Shown piece by piece: positions 1-7,381 of a DNA stretch of 16,661 nucleotides. Origin of the DNA: Paracoccaceae bacterium. Lineage in GTDB: Bacteria; Pseudomonadota; Alphaproteobacteria; Rhodobacterales; Rhodobacteraceae. The notes beneath the pieces were generated by a model. That model saw only the letters and a program-made list of their open reading frames with translations. It ran no database searches and was not told where the DNA came from. The stretch is taken from contig SLPP01000010.1 of assembly GCA_007131945.1 (NCBI GenBank), positions 1 to 16,661 on the forward strand, read 5' to 3'. Each line of letters starts with the position of its first letter. Position 1 is the stretch's first letter. A program made the translations under genes and the position numbers.

Positions 1-47
1 CCCGGCTTCCGCGCCCGCTCGGCGACGGGGGGGGCGGCGCGGGCCAC
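1..47 (-). CDS. Possible 5' end of the next operon gene (GTG start, partial, uncertain)
   Basis: A minus-strand GTG at 47-45 opens a frame that stays open to the window edge (15 codons, Ala/Pro/Arg-rich, starting V-A-R-A-A-P-P). It begins 4 bases past the PASTA gene stop. The preceding minus-strand bases contain GGAG about 7 bases upstream, overlapping that stop, which is the spacing used elsewhere in this operon. There is too little sequence to recognise a family. It could equally be non-coding: any frame stays open easily at this GC content, and a run of eight G at 27-34 lies inside it. Visible: start, GGAG and open frame. Inferred: that the operon continues. Confidence 0.2.
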   Translation of the reverse strand, partial: MARAAPPVAERARKP

Positions 48-51
48 GCCC

Positions 52-1299
52 TCACTCCCGCGGGAAGCGCGCCGCGACCTCGCCGAGGGCGGCGCGCAGC
101 TCCGTCGCCTGCGCGCGATCGGCGACGCCGAAGGCCTGTCCGACCTGCGCCACCGGGCGTGCGGCGAAGGCGCGAAGGGTGTCGGCATCGCCGACATTCG
201 CCGCCTTCAGCCCCTCGCGCAGCCGCGCCTCGCCCAGCCCGAGCCGCGCCACCCGCGCATCGCGCGCAGCGAGCGTCACGGTGGTCTCGAGATCAGCCCC
301 GGCGGTGCCGGTGGCGACGCGCACGGCGACCGCGGTGCCGGGCTCGACCGGCGTGCCGGCGACCGGGCTCTGGCCGATCACCCGGCCCGCCTGCCGCGGG
401 CTGGCGGCGAGGTCGACGCTGCCCAGCGCCAGGCCCTCGCGCTCGACGAGGCCCGGCACCTCCTTCAGCGGGACGCCGGCGAGATCGAGCATCGCCCGGC
501 CGGGCCGGGTGGCGACCGAGAGCACGACCAGGCTGCCGGACTCGACGATGCTGCCGGCCTCGGGCCGCTGGCGCAGCACCGTGCCCGGCTCGACATTCGG
601 GCTGACGACCTCCTCGGTGGCGGAGTCGAGCCGCGCCTCCTTCAGCCGGCGCAGGGCCTCCTCGAGCGACATGCCGACCACGTTCGGCACCTGGACCCGC
701 TTGCCCACATCGTCCTCGTCGGGCGGCCGGTCGGGGTCCTTCGGCTTCTGCCCGTCGAGGGCGATCTCGGTATAGCCGACCTGGCCGGGACGCAGCGCCG
801 GCGCGCAGTCGGTGCCCAGCACGCGGCCCTTGCCGTCGCTGGCGACCAGCCGCGCCTTCGCCGACACCTCGGGCAGGCCGCGCAGGGTGAAGGCGCCGGC
901 GGTCCCGGTCGTCGCATGGGCGAGCGTCTTGCCCTCCGGCGAGACGAGATCGACGCGCAGCCCCTCGCGCCCGAGGCCCTTCTCAGTGACGCGGCCCTGG
1001 AGGATCGCCGCATCGGCCTCGGGCACCGCGGCGCGCAGCGTCTCGCGCTCGTTCTCGATGGCGACGTGCAGGGCGAGGTCGCGCTGCGCGCCGGCCTGGG
1101 CAGAAAGCTCGGCGGCGCGGGCGGCATCGCCGCGGCGGCGGGCGCGGGCGGCGTCGAACTCCAGTTGCGCGGCGCGGGCGCCGGTCAGCGACCCGGCCAT
1201 CGACAGGCTCGCGACCCGGCCGAGGGCGGCGACCTCGACGAGCGCGGCGGTTCCGGCGATGTCGCCGCGGTTCAGCGGCGGGATCGGCTTGCAGCTCAT
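52..1299 (-). CDS. PASTA-domain protein with a carboxypeptidase-regulatory-like beta-sandwich domain, distal gene of the CIS operon
   Basis: 415 aa. Residues 1-95 are mostly helical and Ala/Arg-rich, with no signal peptide or membrane segment. Residues about 98-183 resemble a carboxypeptidase-regulatory/Ig-like beta-sandwich (GRVTEKGLGREGLRVDLV, then TGTAGAFTLRGLP). A charged Pro/Asp linker (184-200) follows. Two PASTA-type repeats lie at about 203-264 (VPNVVGMSLEEALRRL, then a PGTVLRQRPEAGS turn) and 268-329 (GRVIGQSPVAGTPVEPGT). A helical tail (336-415) has a helix-hairpin-helix look. PASTA domains in secreted or membrane proteins often bind peptidoglycan or beta-lactams. Here the lack of an export signal and the position at the end of a baseplate operon suggest a particle-associated or accessory protein, perhaps one contacting cell wall; that role is inference. 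ATG at 1299-1297 has AGGAGG 7 bases upstream. The gap to the preceding gene is 19 bases. Confidence 0.85.
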   Translation of the reverse strand: MSCKPIPPLNRGDIAGTAALVEVAALGRVASLSMAGSLTGARAAQLEFDAARARRRGDAARAAELSAQAGAQRDLALHVAIENERETLRAAVPEADAAILQGRVTEKGLGREGLRVDLVSPEGKTLAHATTGTAGAFTLRGLPEVSAKARLVASDGKGRVLGTDCAPALRPGQVGYTEIALDGQKPKDPDRPPDEDDVGKRVQVPNVVGMSLEEALRRLKEARLDSATEEVVSPNVEPGTVLRQRPEAGSIVESGSLVVLSVATRPGRAMLDLAGVPLKEVPGLVEREGLALGSVDLAASPRQAGRVIGQSPVAGTPVEPGTAVAVRVATGTAGADLETTVTLAARDARVARLGLGEARLREGLKAANVGDADTLRAFAARPVAQVGQAFGVADRAQATELRAALGEVAARFPRE

Positions 1300-1306
1300 G
1301 ACCGGG

Positions 1307-1313
1307 TCCTCCT
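1307..1313 (-). promoter_or_regulatory. Strong Shine-Dalgarno for the PASTA-domain gene
   Basis: The minus strand reads AGGAGGA here, 7 bases before the ATG at 1299. This is one of the strongest ribosome binding sites in the operon. It lies within the 19-base spacer after the beta-helix gene, so the PASTA gene probably has its own translation initiation rather than depending on stop/start coupling. Confidence 0.7.
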
Positions 1314-1318
1314 GCGCA

Positions 1319-4300
1319 TCAGGTGTCGGAAAGCGCCCAGCCGGTGGTCAGCCGGTAGGCCATCGGATAGCCGCCGAGCACGTAGTCGGGCCGGCGCTGC
1401 CAGTCCCCGGTGCCGGGGTCGAGCCGGATGGCGCCCGCCGCGCCGGTGCCGAACTCGCCGGCGCCGACGAACGTGTCCTGGCCGAGCAGCGCGCTCAGGT
1501 ACCGCACCAGCAGGGCGCAGATCCCGGCCTCGCCGACCGGGATCAGGTCGACCAGCGACTGGTTGTAGCGCTGCTGGACATGCGGCGGGCCCGACCCGAG
1601 GAGCGCATGCGCGACGAAGCACATCGTCCCCTGGTTCAGCGACTGGCTGTTGAGCAGCACCGCGTGCGACACGCCCGAGAAGAGCGAGCGGAACAGCGGC
1701 TCCTGCATCCGGTTGGCGGTCATCCGCACGGTCGCGGCGGGGGCGAAGCAGTTGGTCAGCACGAAGCCGCCGGGCTCGATCTCGAGCTGGTTGTTGGCGA
1801 CCGAGACATCGTCCAGCGAGGCGACCAGCACCGACGAGACGCGCATGCCGGCCTGGCGGCCGTGCGGCATCAGCGAGACCTGGTTGTCGTTGAACAGCGT
1901 CTCGCCGCCGACCGCCCAGAAGCCGCGCTTGTCGGACAGGAACTCGGCCAGTTCCTCGAGCCAGGCGACGTTGAACACCGACACCGCGCTGCCGCCCATC
2001 GCCATGATCACCAGTTCGGCCAGAAGCGTGCCGGCATTGGCGAAGCTCTGCCGGGTGATCTCGGGGGTGATGACCAGCGAGGTCAGCCCCAGCGCGACGC
2101 TGCTCACCACCGGCTGCACCTGGATCAGGAAGCCGATCATCTGCAGCGCCGTGATCGGGTCGGCGCCGGCGCCGATCAGCTGGTTGTCGGTGACCCGCAC
2201 CGGCCCCAGTGCCACCGCCTTCAGCGCCTGGCCGTGGCTCGAGTCGACGAAGTTGCCGCAGACCGAGAGCGCGGCGCGGCGCGGCGACGCGGCGCGTTCC
2301 TTGTCCTCGGTCGGATGCGTCAGGCACCAGCCGACGCAGACCCCGCCGCGCCGGCCCAGCGGTAGCGCCGCCGGCCCGGGCGGCGCCCCGTTGGCATGGA
2401 TGCGGTTGCCCTCGATCACGATGGCGGCGCCGGTGAGGATGAAGATGCCGCAGTTCGGCGCGGTGACCGCGACGGCGTTGTCGCGGATCACGTTGGCCTC
2501 GATCTCGATCAGGTCGCAGGCGGCGAGCGCGATGCCGCCGCAGGACATGAAGAAGGCGATCTCGAGCGGCGGCGCGGCGAGGTCGCTGGTGACGCAGCCC
2601 TCGATCAGGTTGCGCGCGATGCGGGTGTCGGCGAGGGCGATGAAGTCCTCGCGCGTGGCGAGGTCGAAGAAATGGCACACGGCGATGCCGTTCAGCCCCA
2701 TGCCGCTGATCACGTTGTCCTCGATGGCGAGGTCGCGGATCTCGCCGCCGGAGACCGGCACCAGCACCTCGTCCTCGCTGCCGGCGGGCGGGGTCGGAAC
2801 GAAGCGCGGCACCAGGCAGCCGGCGTCGTTGACCTGCCAGCCGGTGCCGAAGCTCCAGCGCCCGGTGGCGCCCGGCACGACCTCGCGCAGCCAGTCGAGA
2901 TGGCCGAGGGTGATGCCGTTGCCCTTGCCGCCGAAGATCCAGTTGCGGTGCAGCGCGACGCCGCGCGACATGCCGCCGATCTGGATGCCGCAGAGCGGCA
3001 TCTCGTCCTCGGGCGGCGTGCCCTCGGGGGCGATGGACGAGCGCTCGACGGTAATCCCGGCGCCGAGAAGGAAGAGCGCGGCATCGGTGCCGGCGTCCGG
3101 GTCCTTCGCCCGGCCGACGGAGAGCGGGCGCATCAGGACGCGCGTCTCGCGCACCGTCACCTCGTCGCAGTCGTTGAGCCAGAGCGCCGAGCGGTCGCGG
3201 CCGAGGAGGATCATCCGCTCGAAGCGCAGCTCGCGGCTGCGCTCGTCCGCCGGCGTCTCGCCGTCACGCGCGCCGGCGAGGACGATGTCGCTGCCCTCGG
3301 CCTGCATCACGAAATCGACGAAGGCGATCCCCCGGCAGCCGATCAGCGTCGCGTTCGGACCGTCGGCGGCCGACCAGACGGTCTCGGCGCCGCAGCCGGT
3401 GAAGGTGACGTCGGTGCGGCCCTTGAGCGTGACGCTCGCGACGTGGTGGCCGCGCAGCAGGCAGATGCGCCCGCCGCCGTCCGGCAGCCGCTCGAGCGCG
3501 TCGGCGATGCTGTCGACGTCGCCGTGACTGTGCGTGCCGTCGCCGACGGTGACCTCGCAGCAGGTGCCGATCCGGCAGAGCTTGCGGAAGCGTTCGCGGC
3601 AGTCGTGCAGTTCGGGGGAATAGATCCCGGCGGCATCCGGGGTCCAGGTGATCAGCGCGAGCGGCGCGACGTGGCGCACCGGCCCCATCGGCGGGGCGGG
3701 GGGCGGGGTTTCGGGCGACGAATCGAGCAGCCGCCAGGGGGTGACGACATCGGGCGCGTTGGGGCGGGCGGCGACGATCCAGTGGTCACCGGCGCGGCCG
3801 AAGCTGCCGGGCACGCCGGTCGCGGCGAAGGCGGCGGTCAGGCCGGTGCCGGGCAGCGCGATCGGCGTCGTGCCGGGGATCGCGTGGTCGGGCGCGGCGG
3901 CGTCGCCGGAGCCGCCGGTCCACAGCCGCAGGTAGAAGTATGCGTCTTCCTCGCCGCCGTCGAGCGGGTTGATCGCCGCCGCCCCCTCGGCGCCGAACCA
4001 GGCGGTCCAGGCCGGGTCGAGCGCGTACTCGATCAGGAGCGTGCCGTCGGTCGGGTCGAAATCGGCGGCGATGGTGGCGAGCGCGCCTTGGGGTTCGGCG
4101 AGCTTCTCGCCGTTGGGCAGGCGGGTGTTCCAGCGCAGCAACTCCACCGCCTGGCCGGCGAGCGGCTGCGAATGGACGTCGCGCGGCAGGGTGAGAAAGT
4201 GCACGCGCGTGCGCTCGGGCACCGGCGGGGTGGCGGCGGGGTCGCCGGGCACCGCTTCGAGCGTGACGCGGTAGAGATGCGCGGCGTTGTCGCGGCCGTA

Positions 4301-5038
4301 GATGAAGCGGTCGGCGGCGGTGAGCTGGATGCGGAAGGTCTCGTTCTCGGCGCCGAGGAAGCCGGACTGGACCTGCGGCGCGCAGAGATTGTCGTCTAGC
4401 GTCGTCGGGTCGAAATCGATCGTCAGCCCGGCGCCGCTGGCGAGCGCGCCGGTCGCGGGATCGAAGCCCGAGCCCGGGAAGGCCTCGGCCATCGCCTGCA
4501 GGCAGGTCGCGGCGCTGCCGGTGATCACCCGCACCCGCGCCATGCGCCGCCGCCGCCCGGCGCCGTCGGCGCCGCCAAGCGCGCGTTCGAAAAGCTCCGA
4601 ATCCTCGGTCGCCGAGACCTCCTGCTCCCAGCCCTCGAGATGGACGAAGTCGTGCCGCACCGGCCCGCCGATCTGCGGCGCCGGGCGCGCCGGCGGCGGG
4701 TCGAGGTCAAGCGCGATCTGCAGCCAGTCGGGCTGGCTGCGCAAGCGCGCCGGCGCCGGCATGTCGTAGCGCAGCCCGCCGATGTAGTAGCTGCCGGCGG
4801 CGATTGCGAAGTCGTAGGCGGCGACGGCAGCGTCGTCGGGGAAGGTGATGCGGAAGCCGTCGTTCGGCGTGCCTGAGGCGCAGATCACCTCCTGGATGGC
4901 GCGGCGCAGCTCCTCGGCGAGGATGTCGGTCGCCTCGTTAAGTTCCGAATCGAGCGGCACCCGGCCCTGCTGCTGGCGCAGGCTGGAATAGTTCTTCGAC
5001 CGCTGGAATGAGTCTCTTGATATGTCCAAGGATAGCAT
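1319..5038 (-). CDS. Giant right-handed beta-helix protein of the CIS locus (1239 aa)
   Basis: The N-terminus (1-about 65: MLSLDISRDSF, QQQGRVPLDSELNEA, ICASGTPNDGFRI) matches, from memory, a domain common at the start of eCIS beta-helix proteins (DUF6519-like). Residues about 66-475 are beta-rich and unassigned. A Cys cluster (C480, C488, C493, C494) precedes a VTVGDG motif and a long parallel beta-helix region, about 495-1150, with rungs such as VRETRVLM, IEDNVISGMGLNGIAV, IEANVIRDNAVAV and IEGNRIHANG. A hydrophobic, helix-like insertion (about 960-1037) interrupts the helix. No signal peptide. Such folds occur in phage tailspikes and polysaccharide-binding or -cleaving proteins, so it may be a spike or fibre that recognises the target surface; that is inference. 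I chose ATG 5038-5036 because the real protein begins there, after a purine-rich GGGAGAGAG site. The same frame stays open far upstream, but that part is an Arg-rich shadow inside the neighbouring gene. Confidence 0.85.
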   Translation of the reverse strand: MLSLDISRDSFQRSKNYSSLRQQQGRVPLDSELNEATDILAEELRRAIQEVICASGTPNDGFRITFPDDAAVAAYDFAIAAGSYYIGGLRYDMPAPARLRSQPDWLQIALDLDPPPARPAPQIGGPVRHDFVHLEGWEQEVSATEDSELFERALGGADGAGRRRRMARVRVITGSAATCLQAMAEAFPGSGFDPATGALASGAGLTIDFDPTTLDDNLCAPQVQSGFLGAENETFRIQLTAADRFIYGRDNAAHLYRVTLEAVPGDPAATPPVPERTRVHFLTLPRDVHSQPLAGQAVELLRWNTRLPNGEKLAEPQGALATIAADFDPTDGTLLIEYALDPAWTAWFGAEGAAAINPLDGGEEDAYFYLRLWTGGSGDAAAPDHAIPGTTPIALPGTGLTAAFAATGVPGSFGRAGDHWIVAARPNAPDVVTPWRLLDSSPETPPPAPPMGPVRHVAPLALITWTPDAAGIYSPELHDCRERFRKLCRIGTCCEVTVGDGTHSHGDVDSIADALERLPDGGGRICLLRGHHVASVTLKGRTDVTFTGCGAETVWSAADGPNATLIGCRGIAFVDFVMQAEGSDIVLAGARDGETPADERSRELRFERMILLGRDRSALWLNDCDEVTVRETRVLMRPLSVGRAKDPDAGTDAALFLLGAGITVERSSIAPEGTPPEDEMPLCGIQIGGMSRGVALHRNWIFGGKGNGITLGHLDWLREVVPGATGRWSFGTGWQVNDAGCLVPRFVPTPPAGSEDEVLVPVSGGEIRDLAIEDNVISGMGLNGIAVCHFFDLATREDFIALADTRIARNLIEGCVTSDLAAPPLEIAFFMSCGGIALAACDLIEIEANVIRDNAVAVTAPNCGIFILTGAAIVIEGNRIHANGAPPGPAALPLGRRGGVCVGWCLTHPTEDKERAASPRRAALSVCGNFVDSSHGQALKAVALGPVRVTDNQLIGAGADPITALQMIGFLIQVQPVVSSVALGLTSLVITPEITRQSFANAGTLLAELVIMAMGGSAVSVFNVAWLEELAEFLSDKRGFWAVGGETLFNDNQVSLMPHGRQAGMRVSSVLVASLDDVSVANNQLEIEPGGFVLTNCFAPAATVRMTANRMQEPLFRSLFSGVSHAVLLNSQSLNQGTMCFVAHALLGSGPPHVQQRYNQSLVDLIPVGEAGICALLVRYLSALLGQDTFVGAGEFGTGAAGAIRLDPGTGDWQRRPDYVLGGYPMAYRLTTGWALSDT

Positions 5039-5040
5039 GG

Positions 5041-5051
5041 CTCTCTCCCTC
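5041..5051 (-). promoter_or_regulatory. Purine-rich ribosome binding site that fixes the start of the beta-helix gene
   Basis: The minus strand reads GAGGGAGAGAG immediately before GCC-ATG, with the ATG at 5038-5036. It overlaps the TGA (5052-5050) of the upstream tail-protein gene, so translation is probably coupled. The site supports a start at 5038 and argues against the in-frame extension that runs to 7159. Confidence 0.65.
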
Positions 5052-7380
5052 AGGTCTCGAAGACAAGCTGGGTGATCGTGTTGATCGCGGTGAATTCGGA
5101 AAGCTTGAAGATCAGGTCGTCGCGCTTGATGGCGTCGAGCGTGCGGTTGTGGGCGCCCATCTCGGCGCTGTTCTCGGCGCCGCGGCGCAGGCTCTCGGGC
5201 GCGGTCGGCGCGAGCTGCGCGAGGCCCGGGTCGCCGAAGCGGCGCGAGACGAAGAGGTGGTTGGGCATCATCCCGGCGAAGGCGACCGAGCGGTAGGCGT
5301 TGGGGATGCCGAGCGCGGCGGTCTCGACGGCGGCAGAGTAGCGCACGCAGCTGCCCTGCGGGTCCTGCGCCGCGAGCGTGCCCTGAACGAGGCTGTCCTC
5401 GATCAGGAAGCGCGCCGCCTCGATCCGGCCGAAGAGGGTGGAGCGGGCGATGGCGAGCGTCGCGTGGCGGCCGCGGAAGGCGGGCGCGCCCGGCTCGGCG
5501 ATGACGATGCTGTCGGTGATCTCGATGCGGTTGGCGCTGCAGCGGTCGGCGGCCTCGGGCGCCTCCTCGATCGGACCGGTGACGCAGCGGTCGATGACCA
5601 GGCGGCTGATCGCGCCTTCCAGCACCAGGCGGATCGCAGGGATGACGAAGCTTTCGCCGGCGACATGGCGCGCCCGCAGCCCGCCGGGGTCGAGGGTCAC
5701 GTGGCGCAGGGTGACGGTGTCGAAATTGCCGGCGAGCACGATCTCGGCCAGCTTCGGCGCGGCGGCGGCGTCGGGCACCGGCGCCTGGCCGGTCTCGAAC
5801 ATCCCCAGCCAGAGCCCGTCGAGTGTCAGGGAGCGGCCCGGCGCGTCGGCATCGATGACGAGCCGCGCCGGCGCGCCGCCGGCGGGCGTGGCCTCGAGCC
5901 GGATGTAGGGGCGGGTGCCGTTCGCCGCCTGCACGGCCAGATCGCCGGTCAGCGTCAGGTCGGTGTCGGGCGCGTGCAGCAGGGTGCGGCTGTCGTTGAC
6001 CTGGTGGATGCCCTCGGCGGGCAGGACGAAGCCGGCGACGGGGTCCGGGTCCCCGGGCGCGGGCGGCGGGTCGGGGAGCGGGGCCGCCTCGGCGGCCGGG
6101 GCGAGGCCGGGCTGGCGGTCGTGGGTGCCGGCGCCGACGGGGGCGAAGCGGCCCTCGTGAAAGCGCAGGCTGTAGAGCGCCTCGCCGGCGGCGGGCGGGT
6201 CGCCGAGCAGGACGCGGCCGTTCGCCGGATCGACCAGCGCCCTGACCCAGGGCCAGGGGGTGGGCGTGGCGCTTTCCCAGCGCGCGAGGTTGGCTGCGAA
6301 GAGCACGCCCGGCCCCAGCAGGTCGGCCTCGGGGTCGGTTCCCAGCGCCAGCGCGAGCGCGTCGTTCACGAGGTTCGCCCGGTTGCTCGAAGGCAGGAGC
6401 GCGGTCTCGAGGAGCGCCGCGCCCTCGGCGAGCGTCAGGGCCGCGCCCTTGATCCGCTCGGCCCGCGCGACCAGTGCCGAGGCGGTGCGGAAGACCGCGC
6501 CCTCCAGCTGCAGTAGCCCGGCGCCGATGGTGGCGCCGGCGACCGCGGGATCGACCGCGTAGCTGCCGTCGTTGTAGAGCGCGCAGGTGAGCGGCGCGCG
6601 CATCTCCCATTCGGCGCCGATCTCGCAGGTGCCGCGCGCCGGGCGGCCGGGGCGGAAGAGCGGGATGTCGCGCCCGGAGGGGTCGAGCGTGTAGTGGGTG
6701 GCGTCGAAGCGGTGCGGGGTGACGCCGCGCAACAGTAAGGCCGACTGGCGGAAGACGTGCAGGTTGACTTTGGGGATGTTCCAGCGACCGGAAAGCCCGC
6801 GCAGGCGGCGGAAGTCGGGCAGATGCGCTAGGTCGTCGAAGGGGCCGATCAGCACCTCGCCGGCGCGGAAGGCGTTCAGCCGAGCAAGGCCGTGCTGCGG
6901 CGTTTGCGTCACCGGTCCGGTTCGCTCGGGGCAGTCGAGCCCGTGGCGCGTGCGCCAGAGCCAGCGGAACGCCTCGACCGGCACCGCGTCCCAACCGGCG
7001 ATGTCGTCGGCCAGCCGCGCCAGCAGCGCCAGCGTCCCGGCCCGGCGGCGGTAGCCGATGGTGTTGGCAACATCGGCGCGGCGGCCGGCGGTGTTCGCCT
7101 CGCTGATCAGCCGCGTGCCGAGAAGCGCGGCGATCTGCGGGATCGCCCAGTCGTCGCAATCGGTGATCGTGCTGTCGGCCCAGAGCCGGTCGATCTGCCG
7201 CCGCTCTGCCGCCGCCTGCGAGGCGATCACCTCGACGAAGGCGCGGAGCGCGCCGGGCGAGGCCGCGCGCGCGTCCTCGTCGCGGTAGATGCCGGGTACC
7301 AGGCGCCAGATGCGCTCGGCGTAGAAGGCCTCGAACCCGTCATCGGCGGCCGGCCTGGCGATATGGGGTTGCGCGCTCAT
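5050..7380 (-). CDS. Tail protein I / gp7-like baseplate protein with a large beta-rich (beta-helix-like) extension
   Basis: 776 aa. Residues about 15-165 look like the phage tail protein I / P2-like tail protein family: FYAERIWRLVPGIYRDED, then helical VIASQAAAERRQIDRLW, DDWAIPQIAALLGTRLI and TIGYRRRAGTLALLARLA. In eCIS this slot corresponds to Afp12/Pvc12 (gp7-like), a wedge component that also anchors fibres. Residues about 170-470 are mixed, with an IPKVNLHVFR segment. From about 470 to 715 come short repeated beta-strands (LTLDGLWLGMF, IVLAGNFDTVTLRHVTL, IEITDSIVIAEP, LAIARSTLFGRI) typical of a parallel beta-helix. A conserved-looking C-terminus follows (GAENSAEMGAHNRTLD to VFET). The gene sits 1 base after the BaseplateJ-like stop and 11 bases before the beta-helix gene. 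The ribosome site before ATG 7380-7378 is weak (GGTAAG/CTGAG), so translation probably depends on the preceding gene. The wedge role is a family inference; the domain boundary is approximate. Confidence 0.85.
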   Translation of the reverse strand: MSAQPHIARPAADDGFEAFYAERIWRLVPGIYRDEDARAASPGALRAFVEVIASQAAAERRQIDRLWADSTITDCDDWAIPQIAALLGTRLISEANTAGRRADVANTIGYRRRAGTLALLARLADDIAGWDAVPVEAFRWLWRTRHGLDCPERTGPVTQTPQHGLARLNAFRAGEVLIGPFDDLAHLPDFRRLRGLSGRWNIPKVNLHVFRQSALLLRGVTPHRFDATHYTLDPSGRDIPLFRPGRPARGTCEIGAEWEMRAPLTCALYNDGSYAVDPAVAGATIGAGLLQLEGAVFRTASALVARAERIKGAALTLAEGAALLETALLPSSNRANLVNDALALALGTDPEADLLGPGVLFAANLARWESATPTPWPWVRALVDPANGRVLLGDPPAAGEALYSLRFHEGRFAPVGAGTHDRQPGLAPAAEAAPLPDPPPAPGDPDPVAGFVLPAEGIHQVNDSRTLLHAPDTDLTLTGDLAVQAANGTRPYIRLEATPAGGAPARLVIDADAPGRSLTLDGLWLGMFETGQAPVPDAAAAPKLAEIVLAGNFDTVTLRHVTLDPGGLRARHVAGESFVIPAIRLVLEGAISRLVIDRCVTGPIEEAPEAADRCSANRIEITDSIVIAEPGAPAFRGRHATLAIARSTLFGRIEAARFLIEDSLVQGTLAAQDPQGSCVRYSAAVETAALGIPNAYRSVAFAGMMPNHLFVSRRFGDPGLAQLAPTAPESLRRGAENSAEMGAHNRTLDAIKRDDLIFKLSEFTAINTITQLVFET

Positions 7381-7381
7381 C

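Noticed and set aside
27..34. Run of eight G as a possible phase-variable tract
   Set aside because: It is single, short and in a very GC-rich background, and no supported gene contains it.
812..6516. Long plus-strand frames opposite the PASTA, beta-helix and gp7-like genes (e.g. 812-2365, 2396-4399, 5008-6516)
   Set aside because: Same GC-driven antisense artefact; no motifs and no convincing ribosome sites.
5039..7159. In-frame extension making one 1946-codon minus-strand reading frame with the beta-helix gene
   Set aside because: The extra 707 codons are Arg/Pro/Ala-rich low-complexity sequence inside the gp7-like gene, which has clear family motifs in its own frame. A good ribosome site precedes ATG 5038.
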